Translations under genes and position numbers: made by a program
Part shown: one piece after another, positions 35,540 through 43,442 of the stretch
Numbering within the stretch: position 1 is the stretch's first letter
How the letters are laid out: each line of letters begins with the position of its first letter
The notes under the pieces: model-generated
What the model was told of the DNA's origin: nothing
What the model saw: the letters and a program-made list of their open reading frames with translations, nothing else
Database searches by the model: none
Source of the DNA: Paraconexibacter antarcticus
GTDB taxonomy: Bacteria > Actinomycetota > Thermoleophilia > Solirubrobacterales > Solirubrobacteraceae
Assembly: GCF_024220175.1 (NCBI RefSeq)
Contig: NZ_CP098502.1
Span: forward strand, 4,282,514-4,346,513
Length of the DNA: 64,000 nucleotides
Direction of reading: 5' to 3'

Positions 35540-36963
35540 GAGATGTCCTCGTCCCGGCGCAGCCGAGCCCCTGGGCGGGGCTTCGCCACCATCTTCACGC
35601 CGTACCGCGCCCGCAGCGTCAGCGTCGCCTCCGGCTCGACCGGGTGGCCGGGCACGAGGTCGTAGACGAAGTCCCGGCTCATCATCGCGGTGATGAGCGT
35701 CGCCTCCATGAGGGCGAAGCTCGTCCCGATGCACACGCGCCGTCCGCCGCCGAACGGCAGGTAGGCGGAGCGGTGACGGCCCTTCGGCGCGTCGCCGAGG
35801 AAGCGCGACGGGTCGTACGTCTCGGGGGCCGCCCAGAAGCGGTCGTCGTGGTGGATCGCGTGGATCGGGATGAGGACCGTGGAGCCCTTGGGGATCCGGT
35901 GCCCGTCGATGACGTCGTCGCGGGTCGCCGTCCGCGGGATGACCCACGCGGGCGGGTAGAAGCGCATCGCCTCCTGGAAGCAGGCGGTCGTCCACTCGAG
36001 CCGCGCGATGTCGGCGGTCGTCGGCCGGTGACCGTCGCCGAGCACCTCGTCGACCTCGGCGAGCATCCGGTCGCGCGCGTCCGGGTTCAGCGCGAGCAGG
36101 TACCACATCCACGCGAGCGCGTTCGCGGTCGTCTCGTGCCCGGCGAGCATGAACGTCGTCACCTCGTCGCGGACCCGGCGGAGCGGCAGCGGCCGCCCCT
36201 CGTCGTCCCGCACGGTGAGCAGGAGGTTGAGCAGGTCGTCGGTGTCGGTCGGGTGCGCGCGCCGGTCGTCGATGAGCGCCCAGACCGTCTCGTCGACGGT
36301 CTTCATGACCCACTGCAGGGGTGCGAGCGGCGGCGGCAGGTACGGCGCCCGGTGGATCGCGCCGGCGAACGCGCGCAGCCCCCAGACCGGCGGCGCGAAG
36401 ACCATCAGCAGGCGCGTGGCGACCTCGGCGCTGCGCAGCCCGGTCGTGACGACGCGCTTCATCCGGCGCCCGATCTCGCCGAACGCGTGCCCGAAGAGCG
36501 CGGTCCCGACGACGTCTATCGTGAGCGCGACCATGTCCCCGGACATGTCGACGCGGACCGGCCCCGACCCGTCCCCGATGTCCGCGACGAAGCGCTCGAT
36601 CGGGTCGATCATGAGGTCGACCATCCCGCGCACGTGCCGCTTGGACATCGTCGGGTTGAGCATCATCCGGTGGCGGCGCCAGGACTCGTCCTCGTCGGTG
36701 AAGAGGTTGAGCCCGAGGACCGCCCGGAGCAGCTCGTACTCGATCGACTTGTGGTACCCGTCGGCGCCCTCGTGGAGGACGTGGTCGACGTAGTCGGGGT
36801 GGCGGAGGATGAACTGGCGGCGGCGGCCGATCCGCACCGTGACGATGTCCGAGCCCGGCGCCCCGGTGACGAGGGGCCCGTCGACGTGCAGCCCGCGCGT
36901 GAGCATGTCCCACGCGACGGGCAGGCTGTCGAGCGACGGCGTGCGGGCGGCCGTCGTGGTCAT
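35536..36963 (-). CDS. Cytochrome P450
   Basis: 475 residues. The I-helix motif AGHETTANAL, the K-helix ExxR in EAMRFYPPAW, and the heme loop FGGGRRVCIGTSFA with the ligand Cys near residue 410 are all present. Its length and WAAPETYDPSRFL pattern fit fatty-acid or terpene/steroid hydroxylases. It would hydroxylate an unactivated carbon; no dedicated ferredoxin or reductase is adjacent. The ATG overlaps the stop of the AarF gene by 4 bases. Confidence 0.93.
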   Translation of the reverse strand: MTTTAARTPSLDSLPVAWDMLTRGLHVDGPLVTGAPGSDIVTVRIGRRRQFILRHPDYVDHVLHEGADGYHKSIEYELLRAVLGLNLFTDEDESWRRHRMMLNPTMSKRHVRGMVDLMIDPIERFVADIGDGSGPVRVDMSGDMVALTIDVVGTALFGHAFGEIGRRMKRVVTTGLRSAEVATRLLMVFAPPVWGLRAFAGAIHRAPYLPPPLAPLQWVMKTVDETVWALIDDRRAHPTDTDDLLNLLLTVRDDEGRPLPLRRVRDEVTTFMLAGHETTANALAWMWYLLALNPDARDRMLAEVDEVLGDGHRPTTADIARLEWTTACFQEAMRFYPPAWVIPRTATRDDVIDGHRIPKGSTVLIPIHAIHHDDRFWAAPETYDPSRFLGDAPKGRHRSAYLPFGGGRRVCIGTSFALMEATLITAMMSRDFVYDLVPGHPVEPEATLTLRARYGVKMVAKPRPGARLRRDEDIS

Positions 36964-38360
36964 GCCGCGACGCCGGTGGTGTACTCGTGCCGCGTCCCGA
37001 AGAACGCCGCCTCGGCCTTCCCCAGCCCCGTCCGCGGATCGTCGCCGAGCAGCCACTCGCGGGCGACGTCGAACCACCGGCCCTCCGCCTGGAGCTGGCC
37101 GAGCAGCCCGATGACGAGCATGACGCCGCGCATGAGGACGAAGTGCTCGGCGGGCAGCGTCATCTGGTCGAAGCCCTCGTCGCCGCGCATGGCCGTGTAG
37201 CGCCGCATCATCTGCGCGGTCTGGCTCGCGTCGATGCGCGTCGGCTCCTCGTCGAGCAGCCACCCGAAGATCGCCTCGTAGTTCTCGTAGAACGGCTGGG
37301 CGAGCGCCGGGTCGGCGGGCAGCGCCCCGAGCTCGGCGACGATCTCGAGCAGGCCCATCGGGTCGTTCTCGTGGAGGGCGCGCGTCGTCTTCACGAGGTG
37401 GCGCACCTCGTCGTCCCCCATGCGCTTGAAGAAGCCGAAGTCGAGGAAGGCGATGCGGCCGTCCGGCAGGAAGAGCGTGTTGCCGGGATGCGGGTCGCCG
37501 TTGAGCAGGCGGTGGCGCATCGGGCCGTTGAGGTAGAAGCGGACGATGATCTCGGCGGCGCGGTCGCGCTCCGCCTGCGACGAGGTGTCCTTGAACTCCG
37601 CGAAGCGCATGGCCTCGACGTAGTCGGTGACGATGACCCGCTCGCGGCAGAGGTCGGTCACGACCCCGGGGACGACGGCGAAGGGGTGGCCGCGGTACAC
37701 GCGCGCCATCGCCTGCTGGTTCGACGCCTCGAGCTCGTAGTCGAGCTCCTCGGTGATGCGCTCGCGGATCTCCCCCGCGATCGCGCCGGTGTCGATCCCG
37801 GGCGCGATCGCCGACAGGAGCTTCAGCCCGAGCCGCAGGTTCTGCATGTCGGCGTGGATCGCCTCGGCGATGCCGGGGTACTGCACCTTCACCGCGACGT
37901 CACGCCCGTCGTGGAGCGTCGCGCGGTGCACCTGCCCGATCGAAGCCGCGGCGATCGGCTCCGGGTCGATGTCGGCGAAGCTCTCGCGCAGCTTCTCCCC
38001 GAGGTCGGACTCGATGACCTTCGTGATCGCCTTGAACGAGACGGGGTCGGCGCCCTGCTGGAGCTGCGCGAGGATCGCCTGGAACTCGGGGCGGATCTCC
38101 TCCGGCACCATGCCGAGGTCGACCGCCGAGAGCGTCTGGCCGACCTTCATCGCGGCGCCGCGCATCCCGGCGAAGACCTTCACGAGCGCCTGCGCCGACT
38201 TCAGCTGCTGGCGGGAGGCCGCGGCGCGCCGCGCGTCGGAGCTGCCGGCGGTGCGGACCATCGCCCGCGCGGTCGCCTCGCGGGCGGCGACCCCGGCGGC
38301 CGTCCCGGTGATGGAGGCGGCGCGCCGGAAGCGGGAGCCGCGGATCTCTTCGTCGCTCAA
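36960..38360 (-). CDS. ABC1/AarF/UbiB-family atypical kinase
   Basis: 466 residues. The family marks are KxGQ in AAMKVGQTLSAVD, the Ala-rich loop PIAAASIGQVHRATL, VKVQYPG with the ATP-binding Lys, NGDPHPGN and AFLDFGFFKRM. UbiB-type proteins bind lipids and support isoprenoid-quinone or other lipid metabolism at the membrane. Being first in an operon with P450, SDR and monooxygenase suggests it helps extract or present a lipid substrate. TTG 38360 is chosen for the AGAGGA site upstream. Confidence 0.9.
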   Translation of the reverse strand: MSDEEIRGSRFRRAASITGTAAGVAAREATARAMVRTAGSSDARRAAASRQQLKSAQALVKVFAGMRGAAMKVGQTLSAVDLGMVPEEIRPEFQAILAQLQQGADPVSFKAITKVIESDLGEKLRESFADIDPEPIAAASIGQVHRATLHDGRDVAVKVQYPGIAEAIHADMQNLRLGLKLLSAIAPGIDTGAIAGEIRERITEELDYELEASNQQAMARVYRGHPFAVVPGVVTDLCRERVIVTDYVEAMRFAEFKDTSSQAERDRAAEIIVRFYLNGPMRHRLLNGDPHPGNTLFLPDGRIAFLDFGFFKRMGDDEVRHLVKTTRALHENDPMGLLEIVAELGALPADPALAQPFYENYEAIFGWLLDEEPTRIDASQTAQMMRRYTAMRGDEGFDQMTLPAEHFVLMRGVMLVIGLLGQLQAEGRWFDVAREWLLGDDPRTGLGKAEAAFFGTRHEYTTGVAA

Positions 38361-38431
38361 CGTGGTCCTCTGTGTCGGGGGGAAAGGGTGACCCGGCCAT
38401 TCGTCGATCAACCGAACGGCGAATACGTGGA

Positions 38432-38437
38432 TACAAT
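38432..38437 (+). promoter_or_regulatory. -10 element (TACAAT) for the TetR gene
   Basis: TACAAT is one base from the TATAAT consensus and ends 10 bases before GTG 38448. The operator at 38439-38456 begins two bases after it, so the repressor would block the start site. Confidence 0.55.
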
Positions 38438-38438
38438 C

Positions 38439-38456
38439 ACCGTTCAGGTGAACGGT
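38439..38456. promoter_or_regulatory. Operator ACCGTTCA-N2-TGAACGGT
   Basis: A perfect 8-2-8 inverted repeat that covers the GTG start codon of the TetR gene. It lies in the shared region with the divergent five-gene oxidative operon, the likely co-target. Confidence 0.65.
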
Positions 38457-39107
38457 CAAGCGGAGAGCGACCCCCCGGACGGGACGGAGCCCCGGCGGAC
38501 GACGCGGGCGCAGCAGCGCGCCGCGACGCGCCTGGCGCTGCTCGACGCGACCGCCGCCCAGCTCGTCGAGGAGGGCTACGACGGCCTGACGACGCGCCGG
38601 GTCGCCGAGCGCGCCGGCGTCGCCCAGAGCACCCTCATGCACCACTTCCCCACGCGCGAGGCGTTCCTCGTCGAGGCGGTGACGCATCTCGCGATGCGGC
38701 TCGCCGACGAGGCGCTCGACGCGATCGACCTCTCCGCGCTGCAGCGGCCCGAGCGCCGCGATGCGGTCCTCGACCAGGCGTGGCGGCAGTTCACCTCGCC
38801 GGGGTCCCTCGCCGTCCTGCAGCTGTGGTTCGCCGCGTGGAACGAGCCCGAGGTCGCCGTCGCGCTCCAGGACCTCGAGCGCCGACTGGGGACGATCCTC
38901 CTGATGACGGCCTCGACGCTCTTCCCGGAGCAGGCCGACGACCCGCGCTTCCCCGCCCTCATCGACACCGCGGTCTGTCTCATCCGCGGCCTGCTCGTCG
39001 GCATCCCGATCTCGGGCCGCGACGCCGTCGACGCCCGCTGGGAGGCGATGAAGCCCCTCCTGCTCGAGACGGCGGCGCAGCTCCTGGACGAGCCGGCCGC
39101 CGCCTGA
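38448..39107 (+). CDS. TetR/AcrR family regulator of the P450 operon
   Basis: 219 residues. The helix-turn-helix reads EEGYDGLTTRRVAERAGVAQSTLMHHFPTREAFLVEAV. GTG 38448 is chosen because the operator and TACAAT sit right before it, suggesting a leaderless mRNA. It is divergent from the AarF-P450-SDR-monooxygenase-coiled-coil operon and most likely represses it until a lipid or terpenoid ligand binds. Its 3' end is 12 bases from the convergent GMC gene. Confidence 0.9.
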   Translation: MNGQAESDPPDGTEPRRTTRAQQRAATRLALLDATAAQLVEEGYDGLTTRRVAERAGVAQSTLMHHFPTREAFLVEAVTHLAMRLADEALDAIDLSALQRPERRDAVLDQAWRQFTSPGSLAVLQLWFAAWNEPEVAVALQDLERRLGTILLMTASTLFPEQADDPRFPALIDTAVCLIRGLLVGIPISGRDAVDARWEAMKPLLLETAAQLLDEPAAA

Positions 39108-39119
39108 GCGCAGATCCTC

Positions 39120-40697
39120 CTAGGCGGCCGCCGTCGCGGCCGGCGCGGTCGCGTCGGCCTTGATCAGGTCCGCCGCCTTCTCGGCGATCATGATCACCGG
39201 CGCGTTCGTGTTGCCGCGGACGATCGTCGGCATGACCGACGCGTCGACGACGCGCAGACCCTCGACACCGTGGACCTTCAGGCGCGGGTCGACGACCGGC
39301 CCGATCGAGCACGTCGACGTCGGGTGGTAGATCGTCATCGTCTGGTCGGCGATGAAGTCGAGCAGCTCCTCGTCGGTCGCGTCGGGCTTCGGCGCGGCGA
39401 ACTCCCCGGTGATGAACGGCTTCAGCGCGTCCTGCTGGGCGATCTGCAGCCCCACCTTCACGCCCGCGAGCATCGTCGCGCGGTCCTCCTCGGTCGTGAG
39501 GTAGTTGTGTTGGATCCGCGGCTTGACGTACGGGCTCGGCGTGCGGAGCGTCACCGCGCCGCGGCTCGTCGGCTTCACGACGCCCGGCCCGAAGGCGACC
39601 CCGTGCTCGACCGCCGGCCCGAGGCCCTCCTGCCAGAAGAGCACCGGCGCGCAGTGGAACTGGCAGTCCGGCGCGTCGAGGCCCGGCCGCGTGCGGATGA
39701 AGCCGCCCGCCTCCGCGATGTTCGACGACAGCGGGCCGCGGCCCTCGGTCTGCAGCAGCTCGACGTTCTCGGGCGTGAGCGCCGTCATGAGCGACTCGTA
39801 GTCCGCGCTCCAGTTCATGAGCGTCATGCAGTGGTCCTGCAGGTTCTGGCCGACCGGGAGGTCCTGGCGGACCTCGATGCCGAAGAGCGGCAGCTGGTCG
39901 GCCGGGCCGATGCCCGAGAGCATGAGCAGCTGCGGCGACTGGTACGCGCCGGCGGCGAGGATGACCTCGCGCGAGGCGTGGACCTCCTCGACCGTCCCCG
40001 CGTGGTCGATCTCCACGCCGCTCGCGCGATCGCCGTCGAACAGGATCCGCAGCGCCATCGCCTCGGTGATGACCGTGAGGTTCTCGCGGCCCATCACCGG
40101 GTGCAGGTAGCGGACGGACGTGCTCGCGCGCATCCCGTTCTCCTGCGTCGTCTGGTAGCGGCCGAAGCCCTCCTGACGGGCGCCGTTGAAGTCCGGGTTC
40201 TTCTCGTGCCCGGCCTGCGCGGCCGCCTCGACGAACGCGTCCGCGACGGGGTTCATCGAGCGGCTCTCCTTGACGGTGAGCGGCCCCCCGGTGCCGTGGA
40301 ACTGGTCGTCGCCGCGCTCGTTGTCCTCGGACTTCTTGAAGTACGGGAGGACGTCGTCATAGCCCCAGCCCTCGGCGCCCATCTCCGCCCACTCGTCGTA
40401 GTCGGCGCGGTTGCCGCGGATGTACACCATGGCGTTCATGGAGCTGCAGCCGCCGAGCATCTTGGCCCGCGGCAGGTATGCGCGGCGGTTCTTCAGCCCG
40501 GGCTCGGGCTCGGTGCTCATGTCCCAGTCGCGGCGGCCCTTGAAGAGCGCGCCGAAGGCGGCCGGGATGTGGATCTCGTCGTCGGTGTCAGGGCCGCCGG
40601 CCTCCAGCAGGGCGACCTTCACCTCGGGGTCCTCGGTCAGGCGGGCGGCGAGCACACAGCCCGCGGAGCCGGCTCCGACGATCACGTAATCGTACAT
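39120..40697 (-). CDS. GMC oxidoreductase (choline dehydrogenase-like)
   Basis: 525 residues, FAD-dependent alcohol oxidase/dehydrogenase. YVIVGAGSAGCVLA binds FAD; GGCSSMNAMVYIRGN and GAYQSPQLLMLSGIG are the two GMC signatures; the active-site His is in IYHPTSTCSIG. These enzymes oxidise primary alcohols such as choline, PEG-type or terpenoid alcohols. A good AGGAG site precedes ATG 40697, with a -35-like TTGACA about 90 bases upstream. It shares about 45-50% of visible motifs with the second GMC at 43443, so they are paralogues with perhaps different substrates. Confidence 0.92.
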   Translation of the reverse strand: MYDYVIVGAGSAGCVLAARLTEDPEVKVALLEAGGPDTDDEIHIPAAFGALFKGRRDWDMSTEPEPGLKNRRAYLPRAKMLGGCSSMNAMVYIRGNRADYDEWAEMGAEGWGYDDVLPYFKKSEDNERGDDQFHGTGGPLTVKESRSMNPVADAFVEAAAQAGHEKNPDFNGARQEGFGRYQTTQENGMRASTSVRYLHPVMGRENLTVITEAMALRILFDGDRASGVEIDHAGTVEEVHASREVILAAGAYQSPQLLMLSGIGPADQLPLFGIEVRQDLPVGQNLQDHCMTLMNWSADYESLMTALTPENVELLQTEGRGPLSSNIAEAGGFIRTRPGLDAPDCQFHCAPVLFWQEGLGPAVEHGVAFGPGVVKPTSRGAVTLRTPSPYVKPRIQHNYLTTEEDRATMLAGVKVGLQIAQQDALKPFITGEFAAPKPDATDEELLDFIADQTMTIYHPTSTCSIGPVVDPRLKVHGVEGLRVVDASVMPTIVRGNTNAPVIMIAEKAADLIKADATAPAATAAA

Positions 40698-40759
40698 CTG
40701 CTCTCCTCTGGACCGGGCACGGGCGGCCGCGGTCGCGTCGATTGAATCCCTCTCGCGCG

Positions 40760-40791
40760 ACGCTATCCGATCGACGTTGACGGCGTGTCAA
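40760..40791 (-). promoter_or_regulatory. Promoter with TTGACA -35 upstream of the GMC gene
   Basis: TTGACA on the minus strand (40786-40791) with GATAGC/TAGCGT 18-20 bases downstream. An inverted repeat TTGAC-N5-GTCAA overlaps the -35 box and could be an operator. Unlike most genes here, the mRNA would have an ordinary leader with a ribosome site. Confidence 0.4.
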
Positions 40792-40847
40792 ATCCTGGCG
40801 CGCGGCCGCGGGGGACCCCGCCGGGAGCAGGCCGTGTGCGCCGAACG

Positions 40848-41087
40848 TCAGTTGCAGACGAGGCAGAGCCCCGCGGCGCAGCCACACGCGGCGGCGAACG
40901 GCATCCCGCGGACGGGGCGCCACCGGCGGACCCACTGGCGGGCGCTCGCGCTCGTCTGGTCCGCGCCACCGCCGGGCCAGCACTGCTGGCTGATGACGGC
41001 GCTCAGGAGCTGGGCGTCCTCGTCGCCCCGCGCGTCGATGGCGCGGATGTGGTCGCCGATCTCGGGCTTGGCGGGCTGGTCGTCCAT
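40848..41087 (-). CDS. Small protein with C-terminal Cys cluster
   Basis: 79 residues. ATG 41087 has AGGA 5 bases upstream. The N-terminal half is acidic and helical (DDQPAKPEIGDHIRAIDARGDEDAQLL), the middle basic and Trp-rich (RQWVRRWRPVRG), and the end is CGCAAGLCLVCN, four Cys in a tight pattern that could bind a metal. I do not know the family. The ordered composition and ribosome site argue for a real gene. Confidence 0.55.
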   Translation of the reverse strand: MDDQPAKPEIGDHIRAIDARGDEDAQLLSAVISQQCWPGGGADQTSASARQWVRRWRPVRGMPFAAACGCAAGLCLVCN

Positions 41088-41137
41088 GGTCCTGTGATCG
41101 GTTACCCCGCCGCAGACTGGACGTCACATCCGCCGGC

Positions 41138-41163
41138 GTGTCCCGGGCGCGCGCCCGGGACAC
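41138..41163. terminator. Perfect 26-base palindrome
   Basis: GTGTCCCGGGCGC followed at once by its exact complement, 13-base arms with no loop. It lies 12 bases past the stop of the minus-strand gene at 41176. There is no T run. A terminator hairpin or a protein-binding site are both possible. Confidence 0.5.
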
Positions 41164-41175
41164 CCCGGCCCCGGA

Positions 41176-41538
41176 TCAGGCAGCCTGGCCGACGCGACCG
41201 GCCGCCTCGGCGTACATCGCCATCTGCCGCGCCACCCCGTCGTTGCAGAAGCCCTCGACGTGGCGCAGGCCGTCGACGACGAGCCCCGCGTCGACCGTGT
41301 TGCGCATGAACTCCGGGTCGTCCCGCACCGCGGCGATCTGCGCCGCCGTGCCCCGGACCTGCATGTAGCCGTCGAGGCCGGCGTTCGGCGCCAGCAGCGC
41401 CACGTCGAACCCTTCGATGCGCCCGTCCTGCTCCATCCGGCCGAGGATCCCCAGCGCCTCGTCGAACACCTCGAGGGCGCGTTCCTCGCGGCCCCTCGCG
41501 ACGTCCCCCCATCCGATGAACAGCATGCGGTCGGCCAT
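41176..41538 (-). CDS. Hypothetical protein, YciI/ferredoxin-like-fold style
   Basis: 120 residues. A strong GGGAGG site precedes ATG 41538. It opens ADRMLFIGWGDVARGREERALEVFDEALGILGRM and has IEGFDVALLAPNAGLDGYMQVRG, alternating strands and helices that suggest a small alpha/beta dimeric-barrel fold. There are no catalytic residues I can name. It stands alone between two palindromic or divergent regions. The gene is well supported, its function is not. Confidence 0.7.
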   Translation of the reverse strand: MADRMLFIGWGDVARGREERALEVFDEALGILGRMEQDGRIEGFDVALLAPNAGLDGYMQVRGTAAQIAAVRDDPEFMRNTVDAGLVVDGLRHVEGFCNDGVARQMAMYAEAAGRVGQAA

Positions 41539-41725
41539 GCCGACCTCCCTTCGCTCGCGGCCCGGTCGGGACGGCCGAGCCTGACCCGATGACTCTCCCA
41601 CCGGCCCCGCCCATGATGCAACGTAAATCTGTGCGTTCTGAGCGCGGCCGCGCCCCCTGTCCGGCGGCCCCGGGCAGGTGTAGCGTCCACGCGCACCCGC
41701 ACAGCACCAGCCGCCGGAGGCCCCG

Positions 41726-43434
41726 ATGAAGGTCAACCGCGCCCGCACCGCGCTCGCCTGCCTGGTCACCGCCACATGCCTCGCGAGCCCCGCGCTCGCC
41801 GATCCCGTCGTCTTCTCGGGCAGCCCCGCCGCGCCCTTCCCGCAGAACAAGCAGAACGAGCCGGCGGTCGCCGTCGACCCGCTGAACCCGGCACTGCTCA
41901 TCAGCGGCGCGAACGACGAGGTCGACGAGCCGGCCTGCGCCGGATCGGACTGCTCGTTCGTCGCCGGCGTCGGCAACTCCGGCGTCTCGTTCTCCACCGA
42001 CGGAGGCTCGACCTGGACGCAGCCGACCTAACGCGGGCTCACGGGCCGGCCGTCGGGCGGGACCCCGGCCTCCCCCCCGCACGACCTACGTCGGGCCGAT
42101 CGGCACCGTGCCGAACTACTACGAGGCGGGGCTCGTCTCCGACGGCGACCCGTCGGTCGCCTTCGGGCCGAAGCACATCGCCGGCGGCTTCACCTGCGCG
42201 CAGGGCCCGCAGGCGTACTACGCGTCACTCACCGCGAACCTCGCGACGGCGAAGTCCGACGAGACGTTCAAGGGCTACGAGGCGATGGCGGTCTCCCACA
42301 CGACGAACCTGAGCAAGGCGATCGCCGGCTCGGCGACGAGCGACAACGGCTGGAGCGCGCCGAGCGTCATCTCGTCGACGAAGCAGAGCGCCGTCACGTT
42401 CTCCGACAAGGAGGCGCTCACCGTCGACGGCGCCGCCGGCAGCCCGTACTTCGGCTACGCCTACGTCTGCTGGACCGACTTCCGCTCCAACTCGTCCGGC
42501 GGGCAGCCGATCGTCGTCTCCCGCTCCCGTGACGGCGGCGACACGTGGACCTCGCCGATGGCGATCACCCCCGCCTCGGCGTCGAAGACCGGCCGCCAGG
42601 GCTGCGACATCAAGACCGACGCGAGCGGCGTCGTCTACGCGTTCCTCGAGAGCCGAGGTCCAGGGCAACCGGGGCAACGGCATCCTCATGGCGCGCTCCT
42701 TCGACGGCGGCCGGTCGTTCGACCGTCCGCGCCCCGTCGCGGACGTCGTCGACATCGGGCAGCCGAGCTTCACCTCGGCCGGCTACACCGACATCGACGG
42801 GGTCGCCGGCGCGCGGGCGGACTCCTTCCCGCACGTCGCGATCGCGGGCTCGACGATCGTCCTCGCCTGGGCCGACGGGCGCCTCGGCCTCGGCCAGGAG
42901 CAGGAGCTCGCCCAGGTCTCGCGCGACCGCGGCGTGACGTGGAGCGCGCCGGTGAACATCGCCCTGCCGGGGGACCGGCCGGTGATGCCCGGCGTCGCGC
43001 TGTCGCCCGACGCGTCGACGCTCTACTCGGTCTACTCGGCCGACCGCGACCCGTTCCGCGACTCGCTCACCGGGTCGCGACGCTTCCTCGGCGTCCTGCT
43101 CAGCGTGCCCGTCACGGCCACGGGCTTCGGCGTCCCGGTCCAGGCCGCCGCGGAGAGCGCGGACGGCGACGGCCGCGCGTCGTCCGCCAACGCCCTCGGC
43201 GACGAGTTCATCGGTGACTACAACCAGGTGGCGGCGACCCCGGCCGGGGCGGTCGGGGTCTACACGAGCCTCCACGACGCCGCGCAGTGCGACGCCGTCA
43301 ACGCCTACCGGCAGGGACTGGTGGACGCCGCGCAGGGCTCGGCGACGGCCGCGCCGCCGAAGCCGGCGCCGATCGAGGACTGCGCGAGCGGCGCCTTCGG
43401 CAACACCGAGATCAAGGCGCTCGTCACGCCGTAG
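41726..43434 (+). pseudogene. Secreted BNR/sialidase-like protein, broken by a stop and two frameshifts
   Basis: ATG 41726 with GGAGG upstream starts a signal peptide (CLVTATCLASPALA). Asp-box repeats of the sialidase/BNR kind follow: SFSTDGGSTW, SRSRDGGDTW and SRDRGVTW, so the intact protein would be a beta-propeller of about 560 residues. Three lesions: TAA at 42029-42031 where Tyr is expected; a seven-C run at 42072-42078 with one C too many; and one extra C at 42653-42654. After these the frame runs cleanly to TAG 43434. Catalytic sialidase residues are not obvious, so a sugar-binding propeller is equally possible. Confidence 0.75.
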
Positions 43435-43442
43435 GACCGGGG

